5,249 bases of DNA from NCBI GenBank assembly GCA_020439725.1, contig JAGQSE010000412.1, forward strand, positions 1-5,249, in the 5' to 3' direction. Under the pieces are notes generated by a model, which saw nothing but the letters and a program-made list of their open reading frames with translations, had not been told where the DNA came from and did not search any database. How positions within the stretch are numbered: the stretch's first letter is position 1; every line of letters starts with the position of its first letter. Below are positions 4,471 to 5,249 of this stretch, one piece after another. Made by a program: the position numbers and the translations under genes. Source of the stretch: Acidobacteriota bacterium (GTDB lineage Bacteria > Acidobacteriota > Thermoanaerobaculia > Multivoradales > JAHZIX01).

Positions 4471-5249
4471 TTGCAGCCCGTCTACCTAGCCGACGGAGTC
4501 CGCACCGCCATCGGCCGCCACGGCGGCAGCCTGGCCCCGGTCCGTACCGACGACCTCGCCGCCATCCCGCTGACGGCGCTGCTCGAGCGCCACCCGGGCC
4601 TGGCCGAGCTCACCGACGAGGTGATCCTGGGATGCGCCAACCAGGCCGGCGAGGACTGCCGCAACGTCGCCCGGATGGCGTCCCTGCTCTCCGGCCTGCC
4701 TGCCTCGGTGCCGGCCTACACGGTCAACCGGCTGTGCGGCTCGGGTCTCTCCGCCGCCGTCGACGGCGCCCGCGCCATCGCTGTCGGCGACGCGGACGTG
4801 GTGCTCGCCGGCGGGGTCGAGAGCATGACCCGCGCCCCCTACGCCCTGTCGAAGAGCGCTCGCCCCTTTGGCGGCGACGCGGAGATCTTCGACACCAGTC
4901 TCGGGTGGCGCTTCGTCAATCCACGGATGGAAGCCCTCTACGGCACCGACTCGATGGGACGCACCGCGGAGAACCTCGCGGAAGACCATGGCATCTCGCG
5001 AGGGGACCAGGACGCTTTCGCGCTGGCCTCGCAGCACAAGGCCGCGGCGGCAAAGGCTTCCGGCCGCCTGGCACGCGAGATCGTGCCGGTCGAGATCCCC
5101 CAGCGCCGGGGCGAGCCGGTGCGGTTCGAGCGGGACGAGTTCCCACGCCCCGATTCGAGCCTCGAAGCCCTCGCCCGGCTGCGTCCCGCGTTTCGCCAGG
5201 ACGGCCGGGGCACGGTCACCGCGGGCAACGCCTCGGGGATCAACGACGG
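4471..5249 (+). CDS. paaJ: 3-oxoadipyl-CoA-type thiolase (acetyl-CoA acyltransferase), N-terminal part
   Basis: The gene runs off the right edge; 259 codons of an expected 400 or so are present with no internal stop. Thiolases of this group cleave 3-oxoadipyl-CoA with CoA to succinyl-CoA and acetyl-CoA; the PaaJ version also cleaves 3-oxo-5,6-dehydrosuberyl-CoA. The N-terminus YLADGVRTAIGRHGGSL (5-21), GCANQAGEDCRNVARMA (54-70) and NRLCGSG (86-92) closely follow PaaJ/PcaF proteins, and Cys89 is the acyl-accepting nucleophile. GGVESMTRAPY (114-124), GWRFVNP (145-151) and TAGNASGIND (250-259) are further group signatures. The downstream GHP histidine and CxG cysteine lie beyond the window. The start is TTG with AAGGAG 5 bases upstream, and homologues begin at this point. 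PaaJ and PcaF cannot be separated here; the paaH-like gene nearby favours a phenylacetate or CoA-type aromatic pathway. Confidence 0.93.
   Translation, partial: MQPVYLADGVRTAIGRHGGSLAPVRTDDLAAIPLTALLERHPGLAELTDEVILGCANQAGEDCRNVARMASLLSGLPASVPAYTVNRLCGSGLSAAVDGARAIAVGDADVVLAGGVESMTRAPYALSKSARPFGGDAEIFDTSLGWRFVNPRMEALYGTDSMGRTAENLAEDHGISRGDQDAFALASQHKAAAAKASGRLAREIVPVEIPQRRGEPVRFERDEFPRPDSSLEALARLRPAFRQDGRGTVTAGNASGIND

Noticed and set aside
4289..4489. 66-codon plus-strand frame before the thiolase
   Set aside because: It overlaps the thiolase start in another frame, is Arg/Ser-rich, lacks a clear ribosome binding site and has no recognisable domain.

Overview
The window is GC-rich, densely coding bacterial DNA. 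Its genes suggest an aerobic heterotroph that degrades aromatic compounds as CoA thioesters. The phylum cannot be fixed from this stretch; a GC-rich soil or sediment lineage such as Acidobacteriota, Myxococcota, Pseudomonadota or Actinomycetota would fit. Every start outside the two clear ATG starts (DinB-like and PaaH-like) is GTG or TTG.

Layout: (1) positions 3-569 (+) hold the C-terminal 188 residues of an Old Yellow Enzyme-type flavin oxidoreductase. It resembles the reductase half of bifunctional salicylyl-CoA 5-hydroxylase / 2-aminobenzoyl-CoA monooxygenase-reductase proteins. (2) 589-1074 (+) is a complete DinB/YfiT-superfamily putative metalloprotein, 19 bases downstream. (3) 1075-1148 is a short spacer holding two adjacent inverted repeats; the second touches the Shine-Dalgarno site of the next gene. 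(4) 1149-2336 (+) is a compact PaaH-type 3-hydroxyacyl-CoA dehydrogenase. (5) 2363-4138 (-) is a complete glutamine-hydrolysing asparagine synthetase, convergent with the dehydrogenase (26-base gap). (6) 4139-4470 is a 332-base divergent intergenic region with short inverted repeats. (7) 4471-5249 (+) is the N-terminal two thirds of a 3-oxoadipyl-CoA-type thiolase with a TTG start, running off the window.

Working together (inference): the flavoprotein would act on an aromatic CoA thioester such as 2-aminobenzoyl-CoA or salicylyl-CoA. After ring opening, the dehydrogenase would oxidise a 3-hydroxy dicarboxyl-CoA such as 3-hydroxyadipyl-CoA. The thiolase would then cleave 3-oxoadipyl-CoA to succinyl-CoA and acetyl-CoA. 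The DinB-like protein has no assigned step. The asparagine synthetase has no obvious role in the pathway and interrupts the catabolic genes on the opposite strand.

I see no mobile element, CRISPR array, tRNA or rRNA. No clearly new multi-gene system is visible. The most interesting points are the DinB-like protein inside an aromatic-CoA cluster, the shortened PaaH, the leader hairpins, and the misleading in-frame ATG upstream of the thiolase.
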